Of a stretch of 64,000 nt of DNA, positions 26,985 to 35,361 are shown piece by piece. The DNA comes from Lactobacillus corticis. Lineage in GTDB: Bacteria > Bacillota > Bacilli > Lactobacillales > Lactobacillaceae. The stretch is from the NCBI RefSeq assembly GCF_018327645.1, contig NZ_BMAY01000005.1, positions 106,906-170,905 of the forward strand. The letters run 5' to 3'. Positions within the stretch are counted from its first letter, which is position 1; every line of letters starts with the position of its first letter. The notes under the pieces were generated by a model that saw nothing but the letters and a program-made list of their open reading frames with translations, made no database searches and was not told the DNA's origin. The position numbers and the translations under genes were made by a program.

Positions 26985-28380
26985 TTGTTACTCCTTTAAC
27001 GAATTGTCGCAAGCCCTTCGGGTAAAAGTTCTTTAAGACTTGTTGACCGGTTAGTTTCCCAAAGCTAAAAATTAAGCCGCGACTACTTACTAACACAAAA
27101 CCTTTTAGGTTGCTTACGACTTTGACAGTTTCTCCATGTAGATATTTTTGATAAGCTGGTTGGTCTAGGTCAATAACCCGCGTCTGCGCAATTGTGCCTA
27201 AAACTTCAGCTAAATGATGGCCCGGTTCAAACCGCTTCTTTTTTAATAAGCCAAGTTCTAAGCCATTACTGATAACTTTTAGGCCCGTTAAATCACCAGT
27301 ATACGCAGGGATAAAGACATGACCGTTTGATACGCAGACGCGCTTTTCCCAATCTTGAAGATTTTGCGGCAAATTAAACTGCGATATTATTTCTTTTATC
27401 AACGATCGTTCTGTTGGAGTCGGTCGTTGACAGAGTCTGCCCTTTTCGCGTTTTTTAGGCTTTTTTGCTTTAACTGCTGCTTTTTCACCCGGCTTTTTGA
27501 GGATAGCAACAAATTGACCCTCACCGAGGCCATCTTGTGGCCAAAAACGCAGCGTCTTGGCTAAATCTGCCAGTCCTCCGCCCCATTCAGGCCGCCCTAA
27601 ACTAATTTTCTCGGTATCCGGCAAATCTGCTGGTAAAATTTCAAAGCCGTAATTTTCAACCAACCAGGCTACAATTTCTTCATCTTCTTCTGGTGAAAAA
27701 GTGCAAGTTGAATAAACCAAAATCCCACCAGGCGTTAACATTTTGACCGCTTCTGCTAAGATTTCTTTTTGGCGCTGAGCACACTTTAACACATATGCTT
27801 GTGACCAATAGGCGATGGCGTCGGGATCTTTTCTAAACATCCCTTCCCCACTACAAGGTGCATCGACTAAAATGCGATCAAAAAAGGATGGAAAATGCTG
27901 CGCTAATCTTTGGGAATCCTCGTTTAAGATTAGGGCATTAGCAAGCCCCCACCGTTCGAGATTTTCACGTAAGATAGCGGCACGGCCTCCGTTAATTTCG
28001 TTAGCCACGAGCAATCCCTGACCATCCAAGGCTTGACCCAAAGCCGTAGACTTCCCTCCAGGTGCAGCACAGAGATCCAAAACCTTCTCACCAGGGTGTA
28101 CCTTGGTAACGAAAGCCGGAAACATGGCTGCAGGATCTTGGGAATATACAGTCCCACTAACCCATTCAGGATCTTGACCGTTGATATTTCCATAATATGC
28201 TGAAGGGATGTACGGTACCGGCTGGGAGGTGGAGTAAGCCACGTTCTGGCTCGCCTTTAGCGAATTAACCCGAAACGCTTTTTTACTATCCGCTTCCATG
28301 GCTTTGAATAAATTCTCTGCCTCAGCTGGTCCTAATAAATCTACAAACTTTGTTTTGAATTCTGCGGATAAACCGAGCAT
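26977..28380 (-). CDS. RsmF/YebU-type rRNA (cytosine-C5-)-methyltransferase
   Basis: NOL1/NOP2/Sun-family m5C methyltransferase, 467 residues. The SAM site is VLDLCAAPGGKST near residue 103. The two catalytic Cys are in ILVDAPCSGEGMFRKDP near 177 and LVYSTCTFSPEEDE near 230. A basic linker (KAKKPKKREKGR) leads to the C-terminal RsmF-type RNA-binding region ending in VKVVSNLKGFVLVSSRGLIFSFGK. The size and C-terminal domain fit the RsmF group that modifies 16S rRNA in the decoding region. Confidence 0.87.
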   Translation of the reverse strand: MLGLSAEFKTKFVDLLGPAEAENLFKAMEADSKKAFRVNSLKASQNVAYSTSQPVPYIPSAYYGNINGQDPEWVSGTVYSQDPAAMFPAFVTKVHPGEKVLDLCAAPGGKSTALGQALDGQGLLVANEINGGRAAILRENLERWGLANALILNEDSQRLAQHFPSFFDRILVDAPCSGEGMFRKDPDAIAYWSQAYVLKCAQRQKEILAEAVKMLTPGGILVYSTCTFSPEEDEEIVAWLVENYGFEILPADLPDTEKISLGRPEWGGGLADLAKTLRFWPQDGLGEGQFVAILKKPGEKAAVKAKKPKKREKGRLCQRPTPTERSLIKEIISQFNLPQNLQDWEKRVCVSNGHVFIPAYTGDLTGLKVISNGLELGLLKKKRFEPGHHLAEVLGTIAQTRVIDLDQPAYQKYLHGETVKVVSNLKGFVLVSSRGLIFSFGKLTGQQVLKNFYPKGLRQFVKGVTND

Positions 28381-28548
28381 CTTCTCATCCTTTATACACC
28401 GCTCACTCCATAAACAAAAGCGTTTACGGAATAGCTTTGTCTTATATTATTATTTCATAAGATACCGAATTTTCAAGTGATTTTTGCCGTCTTAACAACT
28501 ATGTAAAGATCTATGTTGACTCATTTAAACATTGGAAGAGCATTTTAA

Positions 28549-28577
28549 TTGACCTGAACCTTTTTTCTAGGATAAAG
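28549..28577 (+). promoter_or_regulatory. Promoter of the thiol peroxidase gene
   Basis: TTGACC (28549-28554) and GATAAA (28571-28576) with a 16-bp spacer, about 35 bp before the AAAGGA ribosome site of tpx. The -35 box is close to consensus and the -10 box moderate. Confidence 0.45.
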
Positions 28578-28613
28578 TTAATTCACATCCACAAGATAGA
28601 AAGGACCATAAAG

Positions 28614-29108
28614 ATGCAAGTTACGCTAAAAGGTGAAAATTTAGAAACCATTGGTACACCAATTGCTTTAGACGCTAAAATGCCAGAATTTGAGGTAAAG
28701 GATCAAACCGGCAACATACAAAGTAGTAATAATTTATTTAATCGGATTAGTCTAATTAGCGTCGTTCCTAATATCAATACATCAGTTTGCAGCGTTTCAA
28801 CCAAGCACTTCAATCAAGACGTAGACAAGTTTTCCGACATTAACTTTTATACAATTTCAACCAATACGCCAGAAGAACAAAAGAATTGGTGCGCAGCTGA
28901 AGGAGTCGATAAAATGGTGCTGCTTTCAGATGATGAACATGATTTCGGTAAAAAGTCCGGTCTGTTCATTCAAACTGCTGGAATTGATGCTAGAAGCGTT
29001 TGGGTAGTTGATGAAACAGGAAAAGTTCTTTATCGCGAAATTATTTCAGAAATTACCGATTACCCAAATTATGAAGCAGCTCTCAATTTCTTGGCTTCCT
29101 TAAGCTAA
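28614..29108 (+). CDS. tpx: Thiol peroxidase (Tpx), 2-Cys peroxiredoxin
   Basis: Thioredoxin-dependent peroxidase that removes peroxides in the cytoplasm. The 164-residue protein has peroxidatic Cys59 in NTSVCSVSTKHF and resolving Cys93 in NWCAAEG, the pair typical of atypical 2-Cys Tpx. The start of the fold (LKGENLETIGTPIALDAKMPEF) is also typical. It is a single-gene unit with its own promoter and a bidirectional terminator. Lactobacilli lack haem catalase, so this is likely one of the main peroxide defences. Confidence 0.94.
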   Translation: MQVTLKGENLETIGTPIALDAKMPEFEVKDQTGNIQSSNNLFNRISLISVVPNINTSVCSVSTKHFNQDVDKFSDINFYTISTNTPEEQKNWCAAEGVDKMVLLSDDEHDFGKKSGLFIQTAGIDARSVWVVDETGKVLYREIISEITDYPNYEAALNFLASLS

Positions 29109-29116
29109 AAACTAAA

Positions 29117-29147
29117 AAAATCGCTATCCTAAATGGATGGCGATTTT
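29117..29147. terminator. Terminator after tpx, shared with the convergent gene
   Basis: Stem 29117-29129 pairs with 29135-29147 (one G-T pair), loop of five bases, with a T-run at 29144-29149 and an A-run on the other side, so it can act for both strands. Confidence 0.8.
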
Positions 29148-29150
29148 TTG

Positions 29151-30107
29151 CTATTTAAGCAATTGCTGGTAGCCTTTCCTGCAGGTAACTAAAAAGGTTA
29201 CAAACTGCAAGCAGAATTCAAGCCCCACAATCCAGCTTAACACGGTGCGGTTGCTATAAAATGCGTGTGTGTTTAAAAAGACCAAGCTAATTATCATTAT
29301 CAGACCGATAACGAGGATTAAGCGCAATGATCGGTTAATGATCCAATTGGTCAATAAACGCCCCTTAAGCCCGCTGATTTTAGCTTGTGCGACTAATAGT
29401 TTTGCAGCGATCCAAGCTAGACTAGCCAATATAATAATCATTAATAGCGCAACAATTATTTCCGGAATAATGTAGATCAGATAATGTTGATGGTGACGTT
29501 TAACAAAAACTGGAGTTTTTACCTCCGCATGATAATGCTTGGAAATTTTGGCAATAGTTTTCGGAGCAGCATCCAAAACAATGCGATAATTGCTCAAAGC
29601 CGTTTGGGCAGTTGGCTGATTGATCCCCGTACTTAAGAAAAACATGTTAGATGGGACCGATTTGTTGCGTTTAAGTTGGCCGATAACTGAATAATAGGTT
29701 TGACCGTTGATGAGATACTTATTATTTTGCACTTCTTCAGTATTTAGGCTTGACCCATACTCTACTACTGCCACGGAAACGCGCCCTTTAAAGTCATCTT
29801 TTGAGAAATAACGACCTACATAAGTTGGCAACGGGGTTACAGTTTGATTTGCCCAAACCAAGACCTTGCCTTGAGTATATCGATCTTCAAAATGAATCTG
29901 GACATTTTTGTAATTTTCATCAATATATTTTAAAAAAATGGCTACTTTTTTATTTGAATCGATTGTGATGTAACGCGTATTGTTGCTCATTCCGTGAGCT
30001 TCTAGCAGATCATCCGCTTGTCTAGACTGAACGTTAGAAATCATTACTCCCGAAACTAGTACGCAGACTAAGGTACACAATAATAAGAATATTTTTTTAT
30101 AGTTCAT
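29151..30107 (-). CDS. Orphan MacB/FtsX-like membrane protein
   Basis: A 318-residue protein with one N-terminal membrane segment (about 5-24), an extracytoplasmic domain of ~180 residues, then three C-terminal membrane segments (about 214-240, 262-282 and 290-312). This is the topology of FtsX/MacB-type ABC permeases. Within the outer domain GRYFSKDDFKGRVSVAVVEYG followed by YLINGQTYYSVIGQL looks like the MacB periplasmic core. No ATPase gene lies nearby. It overlaps the preceding methyltransferase-like gene by 4 bp. The assignment is by pattern only. Confidence 0.6.
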   Translation of the reverse strand: MNYKKIFLLLCTLVCVLVSGVMISNVQSRQADDLLEAHGMSNNTRYITIDSNKKVAIFLKYIDENYKNVQIHFEDRYTQGKVLVWANQTVTPLPTYVGRYFSKDDFKGRVSVAVVEYGSSLNTEEVQNNKYLINGQTYYSVIGQLKRNKSVPSNMFFLSTGINQPTAQTALSNYRIVLDAAPKTIAKISKHYHAEVKTPVFVKRHHQHYLIYIIPEIIVALLMIIILASLAWIAAKLLVAQAKISGLKGRLLTNWIINRSLRLILVIGLIMIISLVFLNTHAFYSNRTVLSWIVGLEFCLQFVTFLVTCRKGYQQLLK

Positions 30108-30841
30108 GCTTTTACTTGAAAAATCTCCTCATCGATAAAATCAAAACTAATAAAGTTAGCGTTAATATCCCACATTTCGTCAGCCGATACTAACGGCACC
30201 TCCTGCCAAAAATTGGGTGAATTAGTGGCACCAGCATACTCACCGACAAATAAAAGCTTAGCATTTGGCGCAAATTTTCGCCAAGCTTGAACTAATTGGA
30301 TATCAGCATCCCCAAAATTAGGCGACCATGATGCCAAGATAAGATCAACTTGCCGATACTTTTCTACGGCTTCAGTGGCACTGAGATTTTCTACCGGATA
30401 AAAACGATCGCTGCCGGTCTGTGAGCTTTTAGCCCATTCAAGCGAGTCAGTCGCCGTGCAGTCAATTCCCGTCTGGCTCAGAGCTTTTGACCAGTAAGCA
30501 TTGCCCGCCATTACTTCCAGGGCAGTTTTGACCTGATAATGGTTTTTAATCGCTTGACTAGCCGCTAAATTGGGCAGCGACCAGATACCATAGTTAATCG
30601 ATAAATATTGGCGAAAACTATTAATAAGCCCATTGACTGCTCCAATTTCTTTAGCCGAATTACCAGTTTTGAGAGTTTGCAAGGTGCTTTTGCTAAAACC
30701 TAGGTGAGCTGGTGGATTTGGCAGAATAGCTTTTTGACCAACTATTTGATCGATCTTAATAATTTCGGCAGCTTGCTGGTTAATTAATGGATTTTGCAGC
30801 TTAGTTGCCAAAGTTCGCAATTTTTCTATATATTTTGTCAT
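30104..30841 (-). CDS. Class I SAM-dependent methyltransferase-like protein
   Basis: A 245-residue protein whose central part looks like a Rossmann methyltransferase. TALEVMAGNAYWSKALSQ fits motif I, TATDSLEW fits the acidic end of strand 2, and VDLILASWSPNFG fits the strand 4 region. The N-terminal ~90 residues are helical and specific to this group. It is the first gene of a pair with the orphan MacB-like protein and is divergent from lepB, with an 86-bp shared upstream region. I do not know the substrate, and enzymatic activity is not certain. Confidence 0.6.
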   Translation of the reverse strand: MTKYIEKLRTLATKLQNPLINQQAAEIIKIDQIVGQKAILPNPPAHLGFSKSTLQTLKTGNSAKEIGAVNGLINSFRQYLSINYGIWSLPNLAASQAIKNHYQVKTALEVMAGNAYWSKALSQTGIDCTATDSLEWAKSSQTGSDRFYPVENLSATEAVEKYRQVDLILASWSPNFGDADIQLVQAWRKFAPNAKLLFVGEYAGATNSPNFWQEVPLVSADEMWDINANFISFDFIDEEIFQVKA

Positions 30842-30892
30842 CTTCTTAAATTCCTTAGTATGATTTTACCATTCAGATTCTAATAAATCAGG

Positions 30893-30898
30893 TATAAT
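30893..30898 (+). promoter_or_regulatory. -10 element of lepB
   Basis: A perfect TATAAT 30 bp before the lepB ATG; the -35 region is poor (TTCAGA at 30872-30877 with only a 15-bp spacer). An AGAGGAG ribosome site follows. Confidence 0.5.
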
Positions 30899-30927
30899 GA
30901 GAATCAGTAACACAGAGGAGTGAAATT

Positions 30928-31491
30928 ATGGCAAAGAAAAAGACAGCTGCTTCTGAAGAATCAGAAAGTTGGGGCAAGTCTCTGCTTGAAATTCTTGGAT
31001 TAACGGCCATCATGCTGGTTATCTGGTACCTGGTATTTTCGTTCGTTCTTTCCAACGATGCGGTTTCTGGACCATCGATGGAACCAACTTTTGAGAATAA
31101 CGATCGACTCATCTCAGTTCGACATACCCAGATTTCTCGTAATGATGTCGTGGTAATTAAGGCGCCGGATGAACCAGGAGCACTTTACATCAAACGCGTC
31201 ATCGGGATGCCTGGTGATAAGGTGGTCTCCAAAAATGATAAACTTTATATCAATGGCAAACGGGTAGCTGAACCCTATCTTAACAACAAATACCTAAAAG
31301 CAGCCCATCAAGCTGGTCAAAATTATACAAATAATTTCAGTGTAACGGTACCTAAGGGTTATTATTGGGTTATGGGTGATCATCGTGACGTTTCTAAAGA
31401 TTCACGAAAATTTGGCCCAGTTAAAAAGAGCGCAATCGTCAGCGAAGTTAAATTGCGTTATTGGCCGTTTAACCGAATTAGTTTGTTTTAA
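30928..31491 (+). CDS. lepB: Signal peptidase I
   Basis: Type I signal peptidase that removes signal peptides at the outer face of the membrane. The 187-residue protein has a short cytoplasmic N-terminus, one membrane segment (about 19-41), catalytic Ser50 in SGPSMEPTF and catalytic Lys89 in LYIKRVIGMPGD, then the conserved WVMGDHRDVSKDSRKFGPV box. This is the short single-span Gram-positive form. A small HTH-like gene follows 28 bp later, before a terminator. Confidence 0.95.
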   Translation: MAKKKTAASEESESWGKSLLEILGLTAIMLVIWYLVFSFVLSNDAVSGPSMEPTFENNDRLISVRHTQISRNDVVVIKAPDEPGALYIKRVIGMPGDKVVSKNDKLYINGKRVAEPYLNNKYLKAAHQAGQNYTNNFSVTVPKGYYWVMGDHRDVSKDSRKFGPVKKSAIVSEVKLRYWPFNRISLF

Positions 31492-31519
31492 ATGTTAATA
31501 GGCATTGAGGAGCATAATT

Positions 31520-31705
31520 ATGGATCGTAAAGATTTGGCAAATGCAATTATTGAATATCAAATTAAACATCATGTGACAGACACGGATTTAGCTTTTGCA
31601 AGTCACCTATCCGTTGAAAAGGTCCATGCAATGAAACTTGGTAAGAGCGGAATAACTGATGATGAAATTAATCAGTTGTACGATTACCTCGCAACTAATG
31701 CTTAG
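31520..31705 (+). CDS. Small helix-turn-helix-like protein
   Basis: A 61-residue protein starting at the ATG at 31520, which a GAGGAG site (31506-31511) fits better than the longer frame from 31505. The sequence is almost all helical: DLANAIIEYQIKHHVTDTDL, then ASHLSVEKVHAMKLG, then a final helix. It resembles a minimal Cro-like HTH (DTDLAFASHLSVEKVHAMK as the turn and recognition helix). It resembles small lactobacillar proteins of unknown role. It lies after lepB and before a strong terminator. Confidence 0.6.
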   Translation: MDRKDLANAIIEYQIKHHVTDTDLAFASHLSVEKVHAMKLGKSGITDDEINQLYDYLATNA

Positions 31706-31712
31706 CAATTAG

Positions 31713-31735
31713 AGCCGATGATCTCGGCTTTTTTT
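31713..31735 (+). terminator. Rho-independent terminator of the lepB unit
   Basis: AGCCGA (31713-31718) pairs with TCGGCT (31724-31729) around a 5-base loop, followed by seven T. Confidence 0.85.
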
Positions 31736-31779
31736 GTTGGCCTTTGTTGTTTCACGATGATGATTTTTGAAGATAAATA

Positions 31780-31866
31780 AAAAAGAGCAGTTAAATCCTT
31801 GATATACTAAGGGTTTCACTGCTCTTTTTATTTTAGGCTAATGGTGCATAACTTATTGCACTTTTT
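31780..31866. terminator. Two hairpins downstream of pepT
   Basis: The first hairpin pairs 31780-31791 with 31818-31829 and has an inner CCTT/AAGG stem. A- and T-runs on both sides let it act for pepT on the minus strand. The second, 31844-31861, pairs GTGCA with TGCAC and is followed by TTTTT on the plus strand. The rest of the 235-bp gap up to 31940 shows no gene. Confidence 0.6.
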
Positions 31867-31940
31867 ATAAAAGCCTTTTCATTGTTGCTATTTTGGGATT
31901 CTTTATCTAGCTGTTTTTGCTCAAAAAGTATCAAAAATTA

Positions 31941-33191
31941 TTAATTTTGTTTCACTGCATGATGCTTGGCATGATTTTGAACCATGCTAAGCATGACGTC
32001 TACGGCCTTCCACATAGATTCAAGCACAGTATATTCATACCGGCCGTGCATGTTTTCTTCGCCGGCAAACAAGTTTGGACATGGCAAACCCATGTAGGTT
32101 AACTGTGAGCCATCAGTACCGCCACGAACAGGATCTTCATTTAAGGTGAGGCCGTTTTCCCGGTATGCCTCACGTGCTAAATCAACTACATCCATGTGCT
32201 TTTCTAGTTCGTCAGCCATGTTGTAGTATTGGTCCCACATCTTTAGCTTAAGCCGTTCAGTACCAAATTTTTCATTCATCTGATCGACAATTGACTTAAC
32301 CAAATTTTTGCGCCGTTCTAATCCGTCACGTTTAAAGTCACGGATAATATAATCTAAGTGAGCTGAGTCAACCGTCCCCTCAAAGTTCATTAAGTGGTAA
32401 AAGCCTTGGTCTCCTTCCGTTTGTTCAGGAACTTCAGCTTGTGGCAAGGCATTTTGAAAATCAATTCCCACTTGGATGGCATTGATCATTTGGCCTTTGG
32501 CAACTGCTGGGTGAACATTTACCCCTTGGATATCCAGGGCAAATTGAGCAGCTGAAAATGTGCCCCAATCCAATTTGCCAGGAGCTTCGCCATCAACCGT
32601 ATAAGCAAATTCTGCGCCAAAATCAGCAACATCAAAGTGTTCTGCCCCGGTACCAATTTCTTCATCTGGAGTGAAACCTAACCGAATCCGGCCATGCTTA
32701 ATTTCTGGATGAGCTAATAAATATTCCGCCAGCGTCACAAGCTCGGAGACGCCACATTTATCATCTCCTCCTAAAAGCGTATCGCCTGATGCAGAAATAA
32801 TCGTTTGGCCTTTATAGTTTTTCAAATGAGGGAACACTGCTGGATCCAGATAGAATTCGGTTTTACCGAGTTGAATCTTTGATTCACCATCATAATTTTC
32901 GACAATTTGCGGCTTGATGTTCTCTGAATTGAAATCAGCCGTATCACAGTGGGCCAAGAATCCCATGACGGGAACGTCATAATCGACTGTTGCAGGGATT
33001 TCGGCGATGACTACGCCCGCCTTTTCGTTATAGTGAACGTCGCTAAGTCCCAAATCAATTAGGTCTTGCATGACTACCTTTTGAAAGGCAACTTCCCGTT
33101 CAGTCGATGGAAAACGGTCAGCATGTTCGTCGGAACGAGAATTAATTTTTACATACTTTAAAAATCTTGGCAGCAATGTTGGATATTCCAT
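31941..33191 (-). CDS. pepT: Peptidase T (tripeptide aminopeptidase)
   Basis: Zinc-dependent M20-family aminopeptidase that releases N-terminal residues from tripeptides in the cytoplasm, important for peptide-fed lactobacilli. The 416-residue protein has metal ligands in MGFLAHCDTADF, GDDKCGVSELVTL, the catalytic Glu pair in TPDEEIGTGAEHF and the Asp of TVDGEAPGKLD, then a dimerisation domain and a final His in NLFAGEENMHGRYE. An AAAGGAG site precedes the ATG. It is monocistronic, judged by the hairpins downstream and the gap upstream. Confidence 0.95.
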   Translation of the reverse strand: MEYPTLLPRFLKYVKINSRSDEHADRFPSTEREVAFQKVVMQDLIDLGLSDVHYNEKAGVVIAEIPATVDYDVPVMGFLAHCDTADFNSENIKPQIVENYDGESKIQLGKTEFYLDPAVFPHLKNYKGQTIISASGDTLLGGDDKCGVSELVTLAEYLLAHPEIKHGRIRLGFTPDEEIGTGAEHFDVADFGAEFAYTVDGEAPGKLDWGTFSAAQFALDIQGVNVHPAVAKGQMINAIQVGIDFQNALPQAEVPEQTEGDQGFYHLMNFEGTVDSAHLDYIIRDFKRDGLERRKNLVKSIVDQMNEKFGTERLKLKMWDQYYNMADELEKHMDVVDLAREAYRENGLTLNEDPVRGGTDGSQLTYMGLPCPNLFAGEENMHGRYEYTVLESMWKAVDVMLSMVQNHAKHHAVKQN

Positions 33192-33248
33192 GATTAACTC
33201 CTTTGATATTCTTTTTCTATTTAATTACTCTAAGTCTATGGTACCAAT

Positions 33249-34046
33249 TTAAAACAAGTCTTGAAATGGATTTGTAGAAACAGCCGAAATCATTACCGGA
33301 CAATCCCAATTTTCTTGCTTGCTCCACTCCTTTAGCAGATCCGCTACCTTGTACTTAAAAAGCTTTTCAGTATAATGTCCAGGATCCACCACTGTTAAGC
33401 CGCTTGAGATCATATCATGGCCGACATGATAATAAACATCCCCCGTAATAAAGGCATCAACGCCCTCAACTAAAGCCTGGCGCCAGTACTTGCCACCATC
33501 GCCGCAAATAAATGCTACGCTCGAAATTGTTTGGTCGTTATCGGCAGTTATCAGCCGCACCATCTTAATACCCATCTTGTCCTTAACATAATAAGCAAAC
33601 TCTTTTGCAGACATTGGGTGTGGCAATAAGCCTTTACGTCCAATAGCAATCTGGTCATCATCAAGGGCAAAAGGTTCAACTTGCTGCAAGCCCAATTCTT
33701 CTGCTTGCCAATCGCTTGATCCGCCTTTTGCTTTATCGCTATTGGTATGAATCGAGTAGACAGTAATCCCATTGGCAATTAGCTTGCCATACATGGCGTT
33801 TTGCGGGTCGCTAAAATCAAGATTTCTGGCGGGCCGAAACATAACAGGATGGTGACTAATAATTAAATCTACACCGGCTTTAATTGCCTCATCCACCACC
33901 TGCGGACGAACATCCAGGGTCGTCATAATTTTCGTGACGGATGCATCAAGCGAACCAATTTGAAGTCCCACCGGGTCTCCTTGGCTAGCAATTTCTTCTG
34001 GAAAACGCTCCTGTAATTTAGCAACGACATCTTTAACTAGGGTCAT
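33249..34046 (-). CDS. Nif3-like dinuclear metal-center protein
   Basis: NIF3/YqfO family, 265 residues (the short form without the inserted PII-like domain). Metal-binding segments are visible: LIISHHPVMF near residue 62, YSIHTNSDKA near 95, and VDPGHYTEKLF near 222 carrying late His and Glu ligands. The molecular role of the family is unsettled. It overlaps the end of trmK by 14 bp, and the trmK-nif3 pair behind rpoD is conserved in Bacillus, supporting cotranscription. Confidence 0.88.
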   Translation of the reverse strand: MTLVKDVVAKLQERFPEEIASQGDPVGLQIGSLDASVTKIMTTLDVRPQVVDEAIKAGVDLIISHHPVMFRPARNLDFSDPQNAMYGKLIANGITVYSIHTNSDKAKGGSSDWQAEELGLQQVEPFALDDDQIAIGRKGLLPHPMSAKEFAYYVKDKMGIKMVRLITADNDQTISSVAFICGDGGKYWRQALVEGVDAFITGDVYYHVGHDMISSGLTVVDPGHYTEKLFKYKVADLLKEWSKQENWDCPVMISAVSTNPFQDLF

Positions 34047-34725
34047 CCTCTAATTCCTCCTCAATTAGTTGTAAATCATGTTTAACTTGCTTAATCCGCT
34101 CGGAATCCGGCTGTTTGGCTTTCTGTAAGTTGGCTAACAGCTTCTCAAAATATTGCTTTTGTCCATGCCATTTTAGGTAAAAGACTTGATTCTTTTGCTC
34201 TAGAATTTTGGGACCAAAGAAAAGTTCCCTTTCAGTCAATGAGTGAGGCTGGGAGCCTAATTTAGCTTTGATCAATTCGTAAGTATGTCCTGCCTCAAAC
34301 AGCAATTCTTCGCGGGCAATCTCATAGTTGTGGGCCGCAAGCCATGTCCGCACCCCACTTTCACCAATATTAGGCTCTAAAATTAAGGTGGTGTAAATTT
34401 GCCCTTGCTTGTAGGCGTCATCAAGAATCTGGGTTATCAGCTTTCCGCCCATCCCTGCAATAACAACAGTATCTATTTTATCGCTGGGTTTGATCGTCGC
34501 TAGGCCCGGGCCAAGCCGAGTTTCAATTTTGTTTTCAAAACCAGCTTCCATAATATCCATCTGAGCATTTGCTAGCGGTCCCTTACCAATATCGCTAGCG
34601 ATCGCAAAAGTTATCTTCTGGCTTTTAATTAGCTGTATCGGCAAATAGGCATGATCCGTCCCAATATCTGCTACTCTGGCTTGGGGATCGACCATCTCAG
34701 CTAAAGTGTTTAAACGTAAATTCAT
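34033..34725 (-). CDS. trmK: tRNA (adenine(22)-N(1))-methyltransferase
   Basis: Makes m1A at position 22 of tRNA in Gram-positives. The catalytic domain carries ARVADIGTDHAYLPIQL (SAM site), IASDIGKGPLANAQ, TVVIAGMGGKLITQIL (GMGG core) and LILEPNIG. A C-terminal coiled coil (LLANLQKAKQPDSERIKQVK) follows. The frame is open from 34764, but AGAGAGGTAGCA before the ATG at 34725 and the family start MNLRLNTLAEMV fix that codon (230 residues). Confidence 0.9.
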   Translation of the reverse strand: MNLRLNTLAEMVDPQARVADIGTDHAYLPIQLIKSQKITFAIASDIGKGPLANAQMDIMEAGFENKIETRLGPGLATIKPSDKIDTVVIAGMGGKLITQILDDAYKQGQIYTTLILEPNIGESGVRTWLAAHNYEIAREELLFEAGHTYELIKAKLGSQPHSLTERELFFGPKILEQKNQVFYLKWHGQKQYFEKLLANLQKAKQPDSERIKQVKHDLQLIEEELEDDPS

Positions 34726-34821
34726 TGCTACCTCTCTATTTATAAAGTAACCAAATTTTAGCATACAAATACAAAATATGTCTTGATTGCGTTAAGATTA
34801 AGAGCAAGAAAGGATGATATC

Positions 34822-35262
34822 ATGTCGCGCTATGAAGAAGTCACGTTAACCAATATGTGCATGATTGTGCACGATCAAAAGGTCTTAACTATCCGCCGGA
34901 ATGATCCAGTCTGGCCTGGACTTACCTTTCCAGGTGGTCACGTTGAAGCAGGAGAAAGTTTTAACCATTCTGTGATCAGAGAAGTTGCCGAAGAAACAGG
35001 ATTAACGATCTTTCACCCTAAATTAGTTGGTATCAAACAGTTCAATGATCAAAATGACCACCGCTACTTAGTACTCTTTTATCGAGCTGATAGCTTTACC
35101 GGCACATTGCAGCCCTCTAAGGAAGGTAATTTAGCATGGCTTTCGCTTAAAGAACTAGAGCAGGAAAAATTGGCGAGAGATTTTGAAAATGATCTACCGG
35201 TATTTCTTAATTCTGATCTTAGTGAACATTTCTTTTGGAATGACATTAATGAATGCTACTAA
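34822..35262 (+). CDS. Nudix hydrolase (MutT-like)
   Basis: A 146-residue Nudix protein with an exact Nudix box, GGHVEAGESFNHSVIREVAEETGL (Gly-x5-Glu-x7-Arg-Glu-x2-Glu-Glu), near residues 39-62. It probably hydrolyses a nucleoside diphosphate derivative such as an oxidised dNTP. The frame is open upstream to 34783, but AAAGGATGATATC directly before the ATG at 34822 fixes the start. On the plus strand it interrupts the rpoD-trmK order that is contiguous in Bacillus, and IS debris follows it, so it may have arrived by insertion. Confidence 0.88.
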   Translation: MSRYEEVTLTNMCMIVHDQKVLTIRRNDPVWPGLTFPGGHVEAGESFNHSVIREVAEETGLTIFHPKLVGIKQFNDQNDHRYLVLFYRADSFTGTLQPSKEGNLAWLSLKELEQEKLARDFENDLPVFLNSDLSEHFFWNDINECY

Positions 35263-35279
35263 AAAAGTGCAGAATGACA

Positions 35280-35361
35280 TGAACCCCTAAATTAGGACAA
35301 AACCTAGTTTTGGGGTTTTGTTATGGCTAAGTTATCAAAAGAAGACAAAATATTGTCAAAG
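35280..35361 (+). mobile_element. IS3-family left-end fragment with start of orfA
   Basis: TGAACCCCTAAATTAGGACA at 35280-35299 matches the inverted-repeat end seen at 59255-59274. After a hairpin, an ATG at 35323 begins MAKLSKEDKI, the N-terminus of an IS150-type orfA (compare MSKLSK at 60207). The reading frame then runs into unrelated repeat sequence and stops at 35442, so only about ten transposase codons survive. Confidence 0.7.

Noticed and set aside
28381..28548. Gap before tpx as a place for an RNA gene or riboswitch
   Set aside because: It is AT-rich with no conserved core or strong stem that I recognise; it probably just holds the divergent promoters.
31706..31940. Gap between the lepB unit and pepT as a possible small RNA gene
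   Set aside because: Three hairpins with T-runs are seen, but there is no convincing promoter; terminators explain them.
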